This document shows positions 1 through 9,437 of a DNA stretch of 64,000 bases, piece by piece. The first letter of the stretch is position 1. Every line of letters starts with the position of its first letter. The DNA is from Sulfoacidibacillus ferrooxidans (GTDB lineage: Bacteria; Bacillota; Bacilli; Alicyclobacillales; SLC66). The notes below the pieces were generated by a model. The model was given only the letters and a program-made list of their open reading frames with translations, was not told where the DNA came from and searched no databases. The translations under genes were made by a program, and so were the position numbers. The stretch is taken from positions 124,001 through 188,000 of the forward strand of contig NZ_JALBUF010000005.1 of NCBI RefSeq assembly GCF_022606465.1, given 5' to 3'.

Positions 1-1
1 T

Positions 2-811
2 ATGCTAGGTGGAGATGGAACCGCTCCATCTGAAGAGATTAATGATCTGCATGTAAGTGCTGTAGCAGAAGCGATGAATCAAATGATGGGTTCTGCATCG
101 ACTTCTATGTCTACGATGTTTCATAGGAGCGTCAATATTTCTCCTCCTATCGTGGAGGTTGTTGATTTAAAGATTGGTAATGACAGCTTATTTACTGCAA
201 ATGTTCAAGACGTGTTAGTTGAAGTATCTTTCCACTTACAGGTTGGGACGCTTATTGATTCAAATATCATGCAGATGCTTCCCTTATCATTTGCGAAATC
301 GCTGGTTCACATGTTGATGGCAACAACAGAAGCATCATCGGCACAGGTAGCAGCAAGTGTTGCACCACCTATAACTGAACGACCATCGATAAATAGTAAC
401 TCAGGTACGTATACAAGACCGCAAAACAAACCAGTAGAATCAGTCCCTTCTTATGCTTCTGCACCGCTAAGAAAAGCACAACCTGAACCAGAGCCTGTGG
501 TTGAAAAAGCAGTATTTACAGCATTTGATGATGTGCCTGCTCTTCATGGGGGACGTAACCTCGATTTACTACTCGATATTCCTCTTGGACTGACCGTTGA
601 GCTTGGAAGAACCAAACGGTTGATTCGAGATATTCTCGACTTTGCTCCTGGTTCTATTATTGAATTAGACGCTCTTGCTGGTGAACCTGTAGATATTCTT
701 ATCAATAACAAACTAATCGCTCGTGGTGAAGTTGTAGTCATCGATGAGAATTTTGGCGTGAGAGTTACAGATATAGTGAGTCCAGCCGAACGTATTAAGC
801 GCTTGCAGTAA
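2..811 (+). CDS. fliY: Flagellar motor switch protein FliY (5' partial)
   Basis: Switch-complex protein at the base of the flagellum; in Bacillus it also dephosphorylates CheY-P. The window starts inside the gene, so the N-terminal FliM-binding part and first CheC-like motif are missing. What remains is the end of the CheC-like domain ([14 protein letters not shown] at about residues 19-32), a low-complexity Pro/Ser/Glu linker (about residues 115-165) and a complete C-terminal FliN/SpoA domain ([14 protein letters not shown] near residue 189 to the end). cheY follows 30 bp downstream, the same order as B. subtilis fliM-fliY-cheY. The ATG at position 2 is internal and is not the real start. 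Family assignment is secure. Confidence 0.93.
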   Translation: MLGGDGTAPSEEINDLHVSAVAEAMNQMMGSASTSMSTMFHRSVNISPPIVEVVDLKIGNDSLFTANVQDVLVEVSFHLQVGTLIDSNIMQMLPLSFAKSLVHMLMATTEASSAQVAASVAPPITERPSINSNSGTYTRPQNKPVESVPSYASAPLRKAQPEPEPVVEKAVFTAFDDVPALHGGRNLDLLLDIPLGLTVELGRTKRLIRDILDFAPGSIIELDALAGEPVDILINNKLIARGEVVVIDENFGVRVTDIVSPAERIKRLQ

Positions 812-841
812 CAAGAGGTACATGTATTGGGGGGATTATGA

Positions 842-1207
842 ATGTCAAAAAACGTTCTCGTTGTGGATGATGCCGCATTTATGCGGATGATGATTCGAGA
901 AATTTTAACGAAAAATGGATACACAGTGGTTGGGGAAGCGGGAGATGGACAACAAGCAGTAGATAAGTTTAGAGAGTTGCGCCCTGATCTTGTGACGATG
1001 GATATCACCATGCCGGAAAAAGATGGAATTCAAGCTGTCAAAGAAATTCGCGCTCTCGATCCTACAGCGCGCGTGATTATGTGTTCTGCTATGGGTCAAC
1101 AGGGAATGGTTGTGGAGGCTATTCAGGCTGGGGCTAAGGATTTTATCGTAAAACCATTTCAGGCGGATCGCGTATTAGAAGCGATTCGTAAAACGTTGGC
1201 GCTATAA
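842..1207 (+). CDS. cheY: Chemotaxis response regulator CheY
   Basis: Single-domain receiver that carries the chemotaxis signal to the flagellar switch. The 121 residues fit the family exactly. Visible are the acidic pair D9/D10, phospho-acceptor D54 in TMDITMP, switch residue S82 and conserved K104 in IVKPF. A GGGGG Shine-Dalgarno lies just before the ATG. The stop codon shares one base with the fliO start. The kinase CheA that should phosphorylate it is not in this cluster, so it must be encoded elsewhere or be absent. Confidence 0.96.
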   Translation: MSKNVLVVDDAAFMRMMIREILTKNGYTVVGEAGDGQQAVDKFRELRPDLVTMDITMPEKDGIQAVKEIRALDPTARVIMCSAMGQQGMVVEAIQAGAKDFIVKPFQADRVLEAIRKTLAL

Positions 1208-1731
1208 TGAGTGGGTTTGCCAGTGTTGCTGAATTGATGATAAGTCTCCTTTTCATTATTGCACTTGCGGTAGTCTCTATTCGGTTGCTAGGAAAAAAGG
1301 CACTTGCGCTCTCTAGTAATCGATATGTGCGCGTAGTAGCAGCTCAATCGTTAGGTCAAAACAAGTCGCTACACACAGTGATCGTAGATGAAAAGACGGT
1401 CTTGCTTGTAGGTGTTGGTACACATGTGGAACTTGTCGCTCGATTTGATGATGAACAATTGGCGGAGAAGTTATCTCACGGTGGCCGTGAGAATGATCTA
1501 CAAGGTTCACGCCTTTATCCGTCTTTTTCATGGTTAATATCTCTTTGGAAACAAAAGAGAACGAGTGAGACTCATTCACAAGACCCTGATTTTGGGGAGT
1601 ATTTGCGGGAGCGTTTTGAACATGTACAAATGCGTCGGCAGGACGTACTGCGCGAAAAGGAACCTAGTGAACGTTCTGATGGGGCGCAAGTGCGAGAAGA
1701 TGATGCAGTAGATTCGGAGCAAAAGCGATGA
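1207..1731 (+). CDS. fliO: Flagellar biosynthetic protein FliO (FliZ)
   Basis: Small membrane protein that helps assemble the FliP/Q/R core of the flagellar type III export gate. One N-terminal transmembrane helix (about residues 9-27) is followed by the FliO fold, with RVVAAQSLGQNKSLHTV near residues 41-57 and a VLLVGVG strand. The C-terminal ~70 residues are charged and poorly conserved. The gene overlaps cheY by 1 base and fliP by 4 (ATGA). Position and topology support the call more than sequence identity, which is normally low in this family. Confidence 0.87.
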   Translation: MSGFASVAELMISLLFIIALAVVSIRLLGKKALALSSNRYVRVVAAQSLGQNKSLHTVIVDEKTVLLVGVGTHVELVARFDDEQLAEKLSHGGRENDLQGSRLYPSFSWLISLWKQKRTSETHSQDPDFGEYLRERFEHVQMRRQDVLREKEPSERSDGAQVREDDAVDSEQKR

Positions 1732-2495
1732 GAGTACGTCTAAAATATGTTTCTCTGTCCTTATTTATCTTTTTATTATGTGCACATGTGTCGCCCGCCT
1801 TTGCAGCAACATCGCTACATGTGCCGGGTTTGTCTCTGTCAGTATCACCATCAACGAGCCCTGCAGGCGTTGTCAATGTCGTTCAGATTCTTGTGTTGTT
1901 AACTATCTTGAGCGTTGCTCCGGCCATTCTCATCATGATGACTGCTTTTACTCGCATTGTAGTGGTCTTATCATTTGTGCGAAGTGCGCTCGCTTTGCAG
2001 ACGACTCCGCCAAACCAGGTGATTATTGGATTGTCTTTATTTCTTACCTTGTTTGTGATGACACCTACTTTTTCAGCAGTCAATAAAGATGCAGTACAAC
2101 CGTATTTAGCTGGTCACATGAATCAAAGTACTGCGATCGCGAGTGCAGAGTACCCATTTAAAGTATTTATGGCAAAGCAAACGAGAATTCAGGATGTGGA
2201 TCTGTTTTTACAGTATCAACATATGGCTCCACCTAAAAATCTCACTTCGCTACCTATAACTACATTAGTACCAGCGTTTGCGGTTAGTGAATTGGAAACG
2301 GCTTTTCAGATTGGGTTCATGATTTATATTCCTTTTTTAATTATTGATCTGGTTGTAGCGACAACGCTTATGTCCATGGGAATGATGATGTTACCGCCTG
2401 TACTGATTTCATTGCCGTTTAAGTTATTGCTATTCGTCATGGTAGATGGATGGTACTTGGTCGTTAAATCACTACTTGCAGGTTTTCATGGATAG
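1728..2495 (+). CDS. fliP: Flagellar type III secretion protein FliP
   Basis: Core channel protein of the flagellar export gate. It has an N-terminal signal peptide with a likely AFA-A cleavage near residue 26. The strongly conserved block follows: SVAPAILIMMTAFTRIVVVL, then SFVRSALALQTTPPNQVIIG. Hydrophobic helices run near residues 40-65, 85-105, 188-215 and 225-250. The 255 residues match the family. The ATG overlaps the fliO stop by four bases, which suggests translational coupling. Confidence 0.96.
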   Translation: MRVRLKYVSLSLFIFLLCAHVSPAFAATSLHVPGLSLSVSPSTSPAGVVNVVQILVLLTILSVAPAILIMMTAFTRIVVVLSFVRSALALQTTPPNQVIIGLSLFLTLFVMTPTFSAVNKDAVQPYLAGHMNQSTAIASAEYPFKVFMAKQTRIQDVDLFLQYQHMAPPKNLTSLPITTLVPAFAVSELETAFQIGFMIYIPFLIIDLVVATTLMSMGMMMLPPVLISLPFKLLLFVMVDGWYLVVKSLLAGFHG

Positions 2496-2507
2496 GAGGT
2501 ACCGTAT

Positions 2508-2777
2508 GTGGATGGCAACTTTGTCGTTGGGTTAGGTCAACAGGTAATCTTTATTGTTCTTGAATTAACTGGACCCATTCTTATTGTGGGTATGCTTGTT
2601 GGACTCATTATTAGTATCTTTCAGGCAACAACTCAAATTCAAGAGCAGACGCTTACGTTTGTTCCGAAGATTGCAGCTATTATTGTCATTCTTTTTCTTG
2701 CAGGGCCTTGGATGTTGGGGCTATTAACTCATTTTACTGCAAACATTCTTGGAAATTTACAGCAGTATATACGATAG
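2508..2777 (+). CDS. fliQ: Flagellar biosynthetic protein FliQ
   Basis: Small two-helix subunit of the FliPQR export channel. The 89 residues carry the family signature FQATTQIQEQTLTFVPKI between the two helices. The start is GTG, chosen because it follows GGAGGT at proper distance and gives the normal length. An ATG two bases upstream is out of frame. The stop codon directly abuts the fliR ATG. Confidence 0.95.
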   Translation: MDGNFVVGLGQQVIFIVLELTGPILIVGMLVGLIISIFQATTQIQEQTLTFVPKIAAIIVILFLAGPWMLGLLTHFTANILGNLQQYIR

Positions 2778-3569
2778 ATGATGATTGGGACAACGTCTAT
2801 TCTTATTTTCCTTCTCATTTTTGTTCGCTCCATTGGCATATTATTTTCTGCTCCGATCTTTGGGAATTTGCAAGTTCCTACGATTGTGAAGATCGGCTTA
2901 GCCCTTTACTTATCTGTGATCATTAATGCCAGTGAGACACATTCCATGCTTGTAGCCTCTGGCATTACGATCAATGATATGACTTTTTTTGTACTCCTTA
3001 TACAAGAAGCGTTGGTTGGAGTTGCACTTGGTTTAATAGCCAGTTTTGTGTTTTATGCGGTTCAGTTTGCTGGCGCATTGTTAGATATTCAAATTGGATT
3101 TTCTATGGTTAGTCTAGTGAATCCAGGGTTTTCTACACCATCCACACCTCTTGCAAACCTTGTCTATATTTTATTTTCACTTTTTTTTATTGGAGTACAT
3201 GGTGCCGCAAATGTGATTTTGGCTTTATTACAAAGTTACCGTTATGTGCCGATAGGAGTTGCACATTTTGGCGGGTCAGTGGCAGATGTATTTTTACATG
3301 CCACGATTACGTTGTTTAGTATTGGTGTTGAAATTGCAGCGCCTGTTATGCTTGCGATTTTTTTAACAAATATTGCTCTTGCAGTCGCCTCACGTGCAGT
3401 GCCTCAAATGAATGTTTTTTTTGTAGGACTTCCGATTACCTTATTCATTGGGTTAGCCTTAGTTGGGGTATTGATGCCTGCACTGGTTGATTTAATGAGA
3501 GAACTTGTTGATATCATGGATCAGCAAATTAACAGTCTTTTACTTGCGTTAGGAAGTGGGTCGGCATGA
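2778..3569 (+). CDS. fliR: Flagellar biosynthetic protein FliR
   Basis: Membrane subunit of the flagellar export gate. The 263 residues contain about six hydrophobic helices and the family motif DIQIGFSMVSLVNPG near residues 102-116. It starts with no gap after fliQ and its stop overlaps the flhB ATG by four bases (ATGA). All features are normal for Firmicute FliR. Confidence 0.95.
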   Translation: MMIGTTSILIFLLIFVRSIGILFSAPIFGNLQVPTIVKIGLALYLSVIINASETHSMLVASGITINDMTFFVLLIQEALVGVALGLIASFVFYAVQFAGALLDIQIGFSMVSLVNPGFSTPSTPLANLVYILFSLFFIGVHGAANVILALLQSYRYVPIGVAHFGGSVADVFLHATITLFSIGVEIAAPVMLAIFLTNIALAVASRAVPQMNVFFVGLPITLFIGLALVGVLMPALVDLMRELVDIMDQQINSLLLALGSGSA

Positions 3570-4614
3570 TGCAGTGGAATCTGCAATTTTTTGCGGAAAA
3601 AACAGAACAACCGACTGCGCGACGTAGAAGTGAGGCTAGGCGAAAGGGACAAGTAGCAACGAGCCATGACCTGACTGCAGCGGTAGGGTTTTTGGCGGAG
3701 GATTATTGCAGGCATTGTGGCAAGCCATGATCCTGCTTTTAGGACAAGGAACTCTGAAAGCTTCTGTAACGGGTATTGATTCAGCTGATCTGCAAGTGGC
3801 TTTTAAGCATGTGATCATGGCTTTATTTCCGATTATTATCACAGGTCTTGGGTTTGGCATTTTTGCTGCTTTTATTCAAGTTGGTCCCATGTTTGTTCCA
3901 AGTTCGCTCCTCCCTGATTTCTCCCGGATTGACTTTCTAAAAGGAGTCACGCGATTATTTTCTGTGCGCTCTTTTGTTGAGATGATGAAGTCGATCTTGA
4001 AGTTATCTGTGATTGGAGCTGCTGTATACTTAGCTGTTATGTCGAGTGCACCTCAAGTGTTTATGCTCATTGGTGCAGATCCAGCACAATTATTTGCACT
4101 TTTTATCAATAGTGCCTTGTTGATTTTTCTCTATGTAGGTGGAGCTTTCTTAGTATTAGCATTTGGAGACTTTTTGTTTCAACGGTTTCAGTTTACCCGC
4201 AACATCAAAATGTCTAAACAAGATGTAAAAGATGAAATGAAACAAATGGAAGGCAATCAGCAAATTAAGCGGAGAATTCGCGAGCGTGGGCGCGCCATCG
4301 CACGCCGTCGAATGCTCCAAAAGGTACCCTTGGCTGATGTGATTTTAACCAATCCAACCCATTACGCAGTGGCATTACGCTATGATGCTACAACCATGCA
4401 TGCACCACAAGTCGTAGCCAAGGGAGTTGATCAAATCGCACTTAAAATTCGCGAAATTGCTGTACAACATGATGTACCCATTGTAGAAAATCGACCACTT
4501 GCACGTTCACTCTATCAATTGGCTGAAATTGATGACTTTGTACCACCTCAATTATTTGGCGCGGTCGCAGAAGTGCTAGCCTATGTGTATCGGTTGCGTC
4601 GACGTATTTTGTGA
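3566..4614 (+). pseudogene. flhB: flhB, flagellar export switch protein, frame-broken
   Basis: FlhB is the export-gate protein whose self-cleavage switches secretion from rod/hook to filament subunits. The ATG at 3566 opens a clear FlhB N-terminus (WNLQFFAEKTEQPTARRR), but this frame stops at 3728 after 54 codons. The rest, including the autocleavage motif NPTH (4351-4362) and the C-terminal domain, is read in the -1 frame, open from 3670 to 4614. Similarity crosses over at a T5 run (3689-3693). The first membrane helix also looks several residues too short, so an imperfect deletion is as likely as a one-base error. A TTG at 3706 with GGAGG 4 bases upstream could start the downstream part separately (302 aa). 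No canonical -1 slippery heptamer is present. Confidence 0.82.
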
Positions 4615-4667
4615 ACCTACGATTTGGTATGCTAGGGAATGACATATTGCAAAGGAGAAAAATTGCG

Positions 4668-6704
4668 GTGAAGAAGTTGACGTTATTACCTATTATCGTG
4701 GTTATTGGCATTATTGCTATGCTTGTCATACCCATCTCTCCAGTACTCCTTAGCTTTTTGATCATTTTAAATCTGGCTACATCTCTTAGTGTCTTACTTG
4801 TTGCCATGTCTACAAAGGAACCTCTTCAATTTTCTATATTTCCTTCACTCTTGCTTATTACTACTTTATTTCGACTCGCACTCAATATCTCGTCAACACG
4901 ACTCATTTTAACGCAGGGCTATGCTGGACAAGTCATTGAGACTTTTGGGAGTTTTGTAATCGGAAGTAATGCTGTAGTGGGTGTCATTGTTTTTATTATA
5001 TTAATTATTATCCAGTTTATAGTTATTACAAAAGGTGCGGAGCGTGTAGCGGAAGTGGCAGCAAGGTTTACACTGGATGCCATGCCAGGAAAGCAAATTA
5101 GCATCGATGCAGATATGAATTCAGGATTAATTACAGAGGCGCAAGCGCGTGCACGTCGTAAAGCTATAGAACAAGAAGCTGATTTTTATGGAGCGATGGA
5201 TGGTGCAAGTAAGTTTGTTAAAGGTGATGCCATCGCGTCGATGATTATTGTAGCTGTCAATATTATTGGAGGATTTATCATCGGAATGGCACAACAGTCA
5301 ATGCCTTTTCAGACGGCTATTTCCACCTATACCGTTCTATCTGTTGGAGATGGACTCGTGAGTCAGATCCCGGCTCTCTTGCTATCTACTGCAACGGGTT
5401 TAATTGTCACTCGATCATCTAGTAGTGAAGATTTTGGCGGAGATATTATGGCTCAGGTCTTTTCTTCACCCATGACACTATATATTGTAGCTATTGTGCT
5501 ATTTTTTCTGGGTGCATTTTCACCTATTGGCATCTTTATTACAGGTCCAATTTCTGCTGTCTTAGCGTTTTCAGCTTATCGCATGTCGCGAATGCAGGTG
5601 AAAACCGTAAAAGAAACACAGCAAAAAGCAGACATTGAACGAGCAAAAACAGTGAAAAGTCCGGAAAGTATGTATCAATTAATTTCAGTTGAACCCATTG
5701 AATTTGAATTTGGTTACGCTATTGTTCCACTTGCAGATACCAAGCAAGGTGGGGATCTATTGGAACGAGTCGCTCTTATTCGCCGTCAAATCGCACTTGA
5801 CCTTGGGATTGTCGTGCCTATGATTCGCTTTCGCGATGATATTCAACTGCGTCCAAGTGAGTACGTGGTGCGTATACGCGGATCAGAGATTGCACGTTAT
5901 GAATTGATGATCGGGCATTATCTTGCGATGAGTGGAGGCATGACTGATCCTTCAATAGTAGGTATTCCAACCAAAGAACCAGCTTTTCATTTGCCTGCAG
6001 AGTGGATTAGTGAATCGATGCGTGAAAAGGCAATGATTGCAGGGTATACCGTTGTGGATGCACCATCTGTGATCGCGACACATGTAACGGAACTCATTAA
6101 ACGGCATGCGCGTGAATTATTGGGGCGTCAAGAAGTAAAGACGTTACTTGATACGGTCAAAGAACGGCAGCCTGTTCTGGTGGAGGAATTGGTACCACAG
6201 TTACTCACAGTAGGCGATGTACAAAAGGTATTAGGCAATCTTTTAGATGAACGAGTTTCGATTCGCGATTTGCCATCTATACTCGAAGTATTGGCCGATC
6301 AGGCGCGATATACAAAAGATCCGGATGTGCTTACTGAATTTGTCCGTCAAAAGCTCAGTCGGCAAATTACTGCGCAAGTTCGTTCAGGAATAGCTACGAC
6401 AATCACCGCGATCACGTTGAGTCAAACAACTGAAAAACGGATCGAGGAACATTTAAATCACACGGATCATGGAACTCATTTGGCACTTGATCCAAGACTT
6501 ACGCAGCAATTGCTAAAGGCTGTAGCCGATCATACCGCAAGACTTGCATCACTTGGTAAAACAGCGATTTTGCTTGTTTCACCGCAACTTCGCGCACATG
6601 TGCAACGTCTCATGCAACGCTCACTACCCGAACTATTTGTCTTGTCTTACGCTGAGTTAGATCCGGATACACCAATTGAAAATGGCGGGGTGGTGAATGT
6701 ATAG
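4668..6704 (+). CDS. flhA: Flagellar biosynthesis protein FlhA
   Basis: Largest export-gate protein; the membrane part forms a ring and the cytoplasmic part docks chaperone-substrate complexes. The start is taken at GTG 4668, preceded by AAAGGAG, giving 678 residues, very close to B. subtilis FlhA. An in-frame GTG at 4611 overlapping flhB would add 19 residues without a good ribosome site. About eight N-terminal helices precede the FHIPEP block (FTLDAMPGKQISIDADMNSG near residue 144) and a soluble domain from about residue 320. The flhF ATG follows directly. Confidence 0.95.
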   Translation: MKKLTLLPIIVVIGIIAMLVIPISPVLLSFLIILNLATSLSVLLVAMSTKEPLQFSIFPSLLLITTLFRLALNISSTRLILTQGYAGQVIETFGSFVIGSNAVVGVIVFIILIIIQFIVITKGAERVAEVAARFTLDAMPGKQISIDADMNSGLITEAQARARRKAIEQEADFYGAMDGASKFVKGDAIASMIIVAVNIIGGFIIGMAQQSMPFQTAISTYTVLSVGDGLVSQIPALLLSTATGLIVTRSSSSEDFGGDIMAQVFSSPMTLYIVAIVLFFLGAFSPIGIFITGPISAVLAFSAYRMSRMQVKTVKETQQKADIERAKTVKSPESMYQLISVEPIEFEFGYAIVPLADTKQGGDLLERVALIRRQIALDLGIVVPMIRFRDDIQLRPSEYVVRIRGSEIARYELMIGHYLAMSGGMTDPSIVGIPTKEPAFHLPAEWISESMREKAMIAGYTVVDAPSVIATHVTELIKRHARELLGRQEVKTLLDTVKERQPVLVEELVPQLLTVGDVQKVLGNLLDERVSIRDLPSILEVLADQARYTKDPDVLTEFVRQKLSRQITAQVRSGIATTITAITLSQTTEKRIEEHLNHTDHGTHLALDPRLTQQLLKAVADHTARLASLGKTAILLVSPQLRAHVQRLMQRSLPELFVLSYAELDPDTPIENGGVVNV

Positions 6705-7856
6705 ATGTTTATTAAACGCTATGTGGCAACTTCAGCTGGTGAGGCATTGAATCAGATACGTTCAGAGCTAGGTCGCGATGCTCTTATCTTATCACAAAAA
6801 AAAATCCCCGCTCGCGGATTAAAGGGGTTATTTGGTAAACGCGTCATCGAAATTGTTGCCGGAATTGATGATATTCAAACACCTATTGATCGTACTCCAC
6901 CGAGTATACTAAAGCCGGTACAGCAAACGGATGTTGCTAAAGATGTGTTGCCACTCTCAAAGCATGTGCAAATGAGAGAAAACGTCGAGACCGCTTCTGT
7001 TTTTCATGAAGATCTTCAAGATATTAAGACCTTACTTGGTGCTCTGATTACGGGTGAAACAGAGCCTATACGCTCAAATGAGGTCACTAGCACCATGCAG
7101 CAACTGATTAGTACAGGTTTATCACAAACACTTTTATTACGCTACTTACGTGGGCAGTCAGAGTTTGATAGTGGGAGCACAGTAAATCAGTGTGAATCAT
7201 TGCGAAAATTCATTGCTGATGTATTGAATAATAGTGATGCGGTCCGTCCTATTCGTCTGCAGGATCGAATTGTTGCACTTATTGGTTCAACAGGAGTTGG
7301 GAAAACAACCACTATTGCTAAATTAGCTGCCTTGGCACGTTTACGCGAACATCGTAAAGTGGGTCTTTTAACGATTGATACGTTTCGTGTGGCGGCAGTT
7401 GAGCAGTTGCGCACATATGCAGAGATTTTAAATGTTCCCTTTGCAGTCGCGCACACTGCAAATGAACTCAAAGAACAAGTGGATGCATGGTCGACATTAG
7501 ATTTAATTCTCATTGATACAGCAGGTAGAGCTTTCTTGCAAGAAAAACAGGTTGAGGAGTTAAAGCAGATTCTATCAGCCGTATCAATCGACGTGATATA
7601 CCTTGTATTAAGCGCGTCTGCAAGGGAAAAAGAGTCACAGCAAGTTGCGACACAATTAGCGAGTGTGGGCTATGATGCACTCTTGTTTACGAAATTGGAT
7701 GAAACGATTTTACCTTCCCTCGTATTGACTATGTCTGATGCTTTGCATAAACCGCTCTCTTATTTTTCAGTTGGACAACATGTACCTGATGACTTACGAG
7801 GTGCGGATATTCCCACGCTTCAGTCCTACTTTTGCGGAGGTGAGCCACTTGCCTGA
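6705..7856 (+). CDS. flhF: Flagellar SRP-family GTPase FlhF
   Basis: Signal-recognition-type GTPase that controls flagellar placement and number together with FlhG. The N-terminal basic and variable regions (to about residue 165) precede the NG-domain GTPase with P-loop GSTGVGKT (194-201), DTFR (225-228), DTAG (271-274) and TKLDE (329-333). The 383 residues are normal. It starts right after flhA and its end overlaps the inferred flhG start by 8 bases. Confidence 0.95.
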   Translation: MFIKRYVATSAGEALNQIRSELGRDALILSQKKIPARGLKGLFGKRVIEIVAGIDDIQTPIDRTPPSILKPVQQTDVAKDVLPLSKHVQMRENVETASVFHEDLQDIKTLLGALITGETEPIRSNEVTSTMQQLISTGLSQTLLLRYLRGQSEFDSGSTVNQCESLRKFIADVLNNSDAVRPIRLQDRIVALIGSTGVGKTTTIAKLAALARLREHRKVGLLTIDTFRVAAVEQLRTYAEILNVPFAVAHTANELKEQVDAWSTLDLILIDTAGRAFLQEKQVEELKQILSAVSIDVIYLVLSASAREKESQQVATQLASVGYDALLFTKLDETILPSLVLTMSDALHKPLSYFSVGQHVPDDLRGADIPTLQSYFCGGEPLA

Positions 7857-8739
7857 TCAAGCGGAGTCGTTACGCCAATTACTGCGTGAGGAACACCCTA
7901 CAGTGTCGAAACGTTCTGGGAATATGCGTTTGATTGCCGTAGCAAGTGGCAAGGGTGGGGTTGGGAAATCCAATATTTCATTGAATCTCGGCTTGATGCT
8001 AGCAAAAGAAGGAATGCGAATCGCAATCTTAGATGGTGATTTTGGTTTTGCTAATATCGATATTTTGTTGGGGGTAAGACCTCATTATAGTTTGCTAGAT
8101 GTACTAGAAGGTCATATTTCCTTGCAGCAAGCATTAACACGAGGTCCACATGATTTGGCTTTTATATCGGGTGGTGCAAAACTAATTACGGACATGCAAG
8201 CACACTCATTGTATGGTGCAAAACTTACAGAAGAATTACTTTTAATCGAAGATCAATTTGAGCGGGTTTACATTGATTTTGGAGCTGGATTTGGTCCTTT
8301 TACGGCTGAGCTCATGGGGCTTTGTGACGAGTTACTACTTATAACTACACCAGAACCTACAGCACTTGCAGATGCCTATGCACTATTGAAAATGGTTAAA
8401 AACACGATTACATTACCACCAGTTTTTCTTCTGATTAATCGAGCGGTGAATGTGGTGGCAGGAATGGATGCAGGAAGAAAGTTAAGTCGCGTTGCAGAGC
8501 AATTTTTACAAACACAGATCGAGGTTATTGGCTATGTATTAGAAGATCCGGCTGTACAGAGGGCTGTTTCTAAACAGACTCCCTTTGTGTTACTAGAACC
8601 GCACTCACTTGCGACGCGTTGTTTGATGCAAATCACAAAGAATGTCAGAGAAGATTCTTTTCGACCGATTGCTCCAGAGCTAGAGAAAACACGAGGTTTA
8701 CAAGGATTTCTCAACCGATTTCTACCATTTAGGCGATGA
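7849..8739 (+). CDS. flhG: MinD-like ATPase FlhG (YlxH)
   Basis: Deviant-Walker ATPase that stimulates FlhF and regulates flagellar number. The start is set at TTG 7849, preceded by GGAGGTGA, giving 296 residues, the family length; the longer open frame only adds sequence inside flhF. Motifs include a DQAESLR N-terminus (FlhF-activating region), the deviant Walker A SGKGGVGKS (33-41) and DGDFGFANIDILLG. In B. subtilis cheB-cheA-cheW follow; here a 77-bp gap leads directly to cheC. Confidence 0.93.
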   Translation: MPDQAESLRQLLREEHPTVSKRSGNMRLIAVASGKGGVGKSNISLNLGLMLAKEGMRIAILDGDFGFANIDILLGVRPHYSLLDVLEGHISLQQALTRGPHDLAFISGGAKLITDMQAHSLYGAKLTEELLLIEDQFERVYIDFGAGFGPFTAELMGLCDELLLITTPEPTALADAYALLKMVKNTITLPPVFLLINRAVNVVAGMDAGRKLSRVAEQFLQTQIEVIGYVLEDPAVQRAVSKQTPFVLLEPHSLATRCLMQITKNVREDSFRPIAPELEKTRGLQGFLNRFLPFRR

Positions 8740-8765
8740 AACAGCTTGTCATACAAAGATTTTTG

Positions 8766-8790
8766 CCATAGTCTAGAGAAAACTCTATGG
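8766..8790 (+). other. Hairpin in the flhG-cheC gap
   Basis: CCATAG (8766-8771) pairs with CTATGG (8785-8790), with an extra inner AG/CT pairing and an A-rich loop. No T run follows, so it is not a normal terminator. It lies exactly where cheB-cheA-cheW would be expected. Possible scar or RNA-processing element. Confidence 0.4.
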
Positions 8791-8816
8791 ATATGCATCA
8801 TGAAAGGGGGATGGAA

Positions 8817-9437
8817 GTGACTGATAGTTATCAGTTAGACTCTTATGCAGCAGATATACTCTGTGAATTAGGCAATATTGGCGCGGCACACGCTGCTACT
8901 GCATTGTCCGAGCTTTTACAAGCGCCAATTGCCATGCGTGTTCCGCAAGTAGAGTTAGTGCCATTTGATGAGATTAGTATGACTTTGGGTGGCCCAGAGG
9001 TAGTGGTAGCAGGTGTTTTTCTTCAAGTTACAGGGGATATAGAAGGGACTATGTTTTTTATTCAGTCTATGAAAAGTGCAAAACAATTAGTGTCCAATAT
9101 ATGCGGTGGAGAAGAATCAAAAGATGGATTTAGTGATATCGGGTTGTCCGCACTTGGTGAAGTTGGCAACATATTAGCTGCTAACTATTTATCTGCATTG
9201 ATGGATTTTACACAGTTGCGCATGTTGCCGTCGGTTCCTCTTGTCGCTGTAGATATGGCACAATCGATTCTATCGATTGCATTGCAAACGGATCAAATGG
9301 GAGGAAGGTATGCATTAGTCATACATACAGCCGTGCATCATCGTGAAGAACAAGAAGACGCTCACTTTTTCCTCTTTCCTTTTCCTGGTGCACAAGATGT
9401 GCTCTTGCACGCACTTGGTATTGGAGGTTCTGTATGA
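8817..9437 (+). CDS. cheC: CheY-P phosphatase CheC
   Basis: Removes phosphate from CheY-P and binds CheD in the Bacillus-type adaptation system. Two phosphatase motifs are visible, CELGNIGAAHAATAL near residue 16 and LGEVGNILAANYLSAL near residue 115, each keeping the E and N pair. GTG 8817 is chosen because AAAGGGGG lies 6 bases upstream and it gives 206 residues; ATG 8811 sits directly on the ribosome site and 8787 is too long. It overlaps cheD by four bases. Confidence 0.92.
   Translation: MTDSYQLDSYAADILCELGNIGAAHAATALSELLQAPIAMRVPQVELVPFDEISMTLGGPEVVVAGVFLQVTGDIEGTMFFIQSMKSAKQLVSNICGGEESKDGFSDIGLSALGEVGNILAANYLSALMDFTQLRMLPSVPLVAVDMAQSILSIALQTDQMGGRYALVIHTAVHHREEQEDAHFFLFPFPGAQDVLLHALGIGGSV

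Noticed and set aside
3685-3700. Programmed -1 frameshift in flhB
   Set aside because: Codons at the crossover are GGG TTT TTG; no X-XXY-YYZ heptamer fits, and FlhB is not known to use frameshifting. Mutation, deletion or sequence error is simpler.
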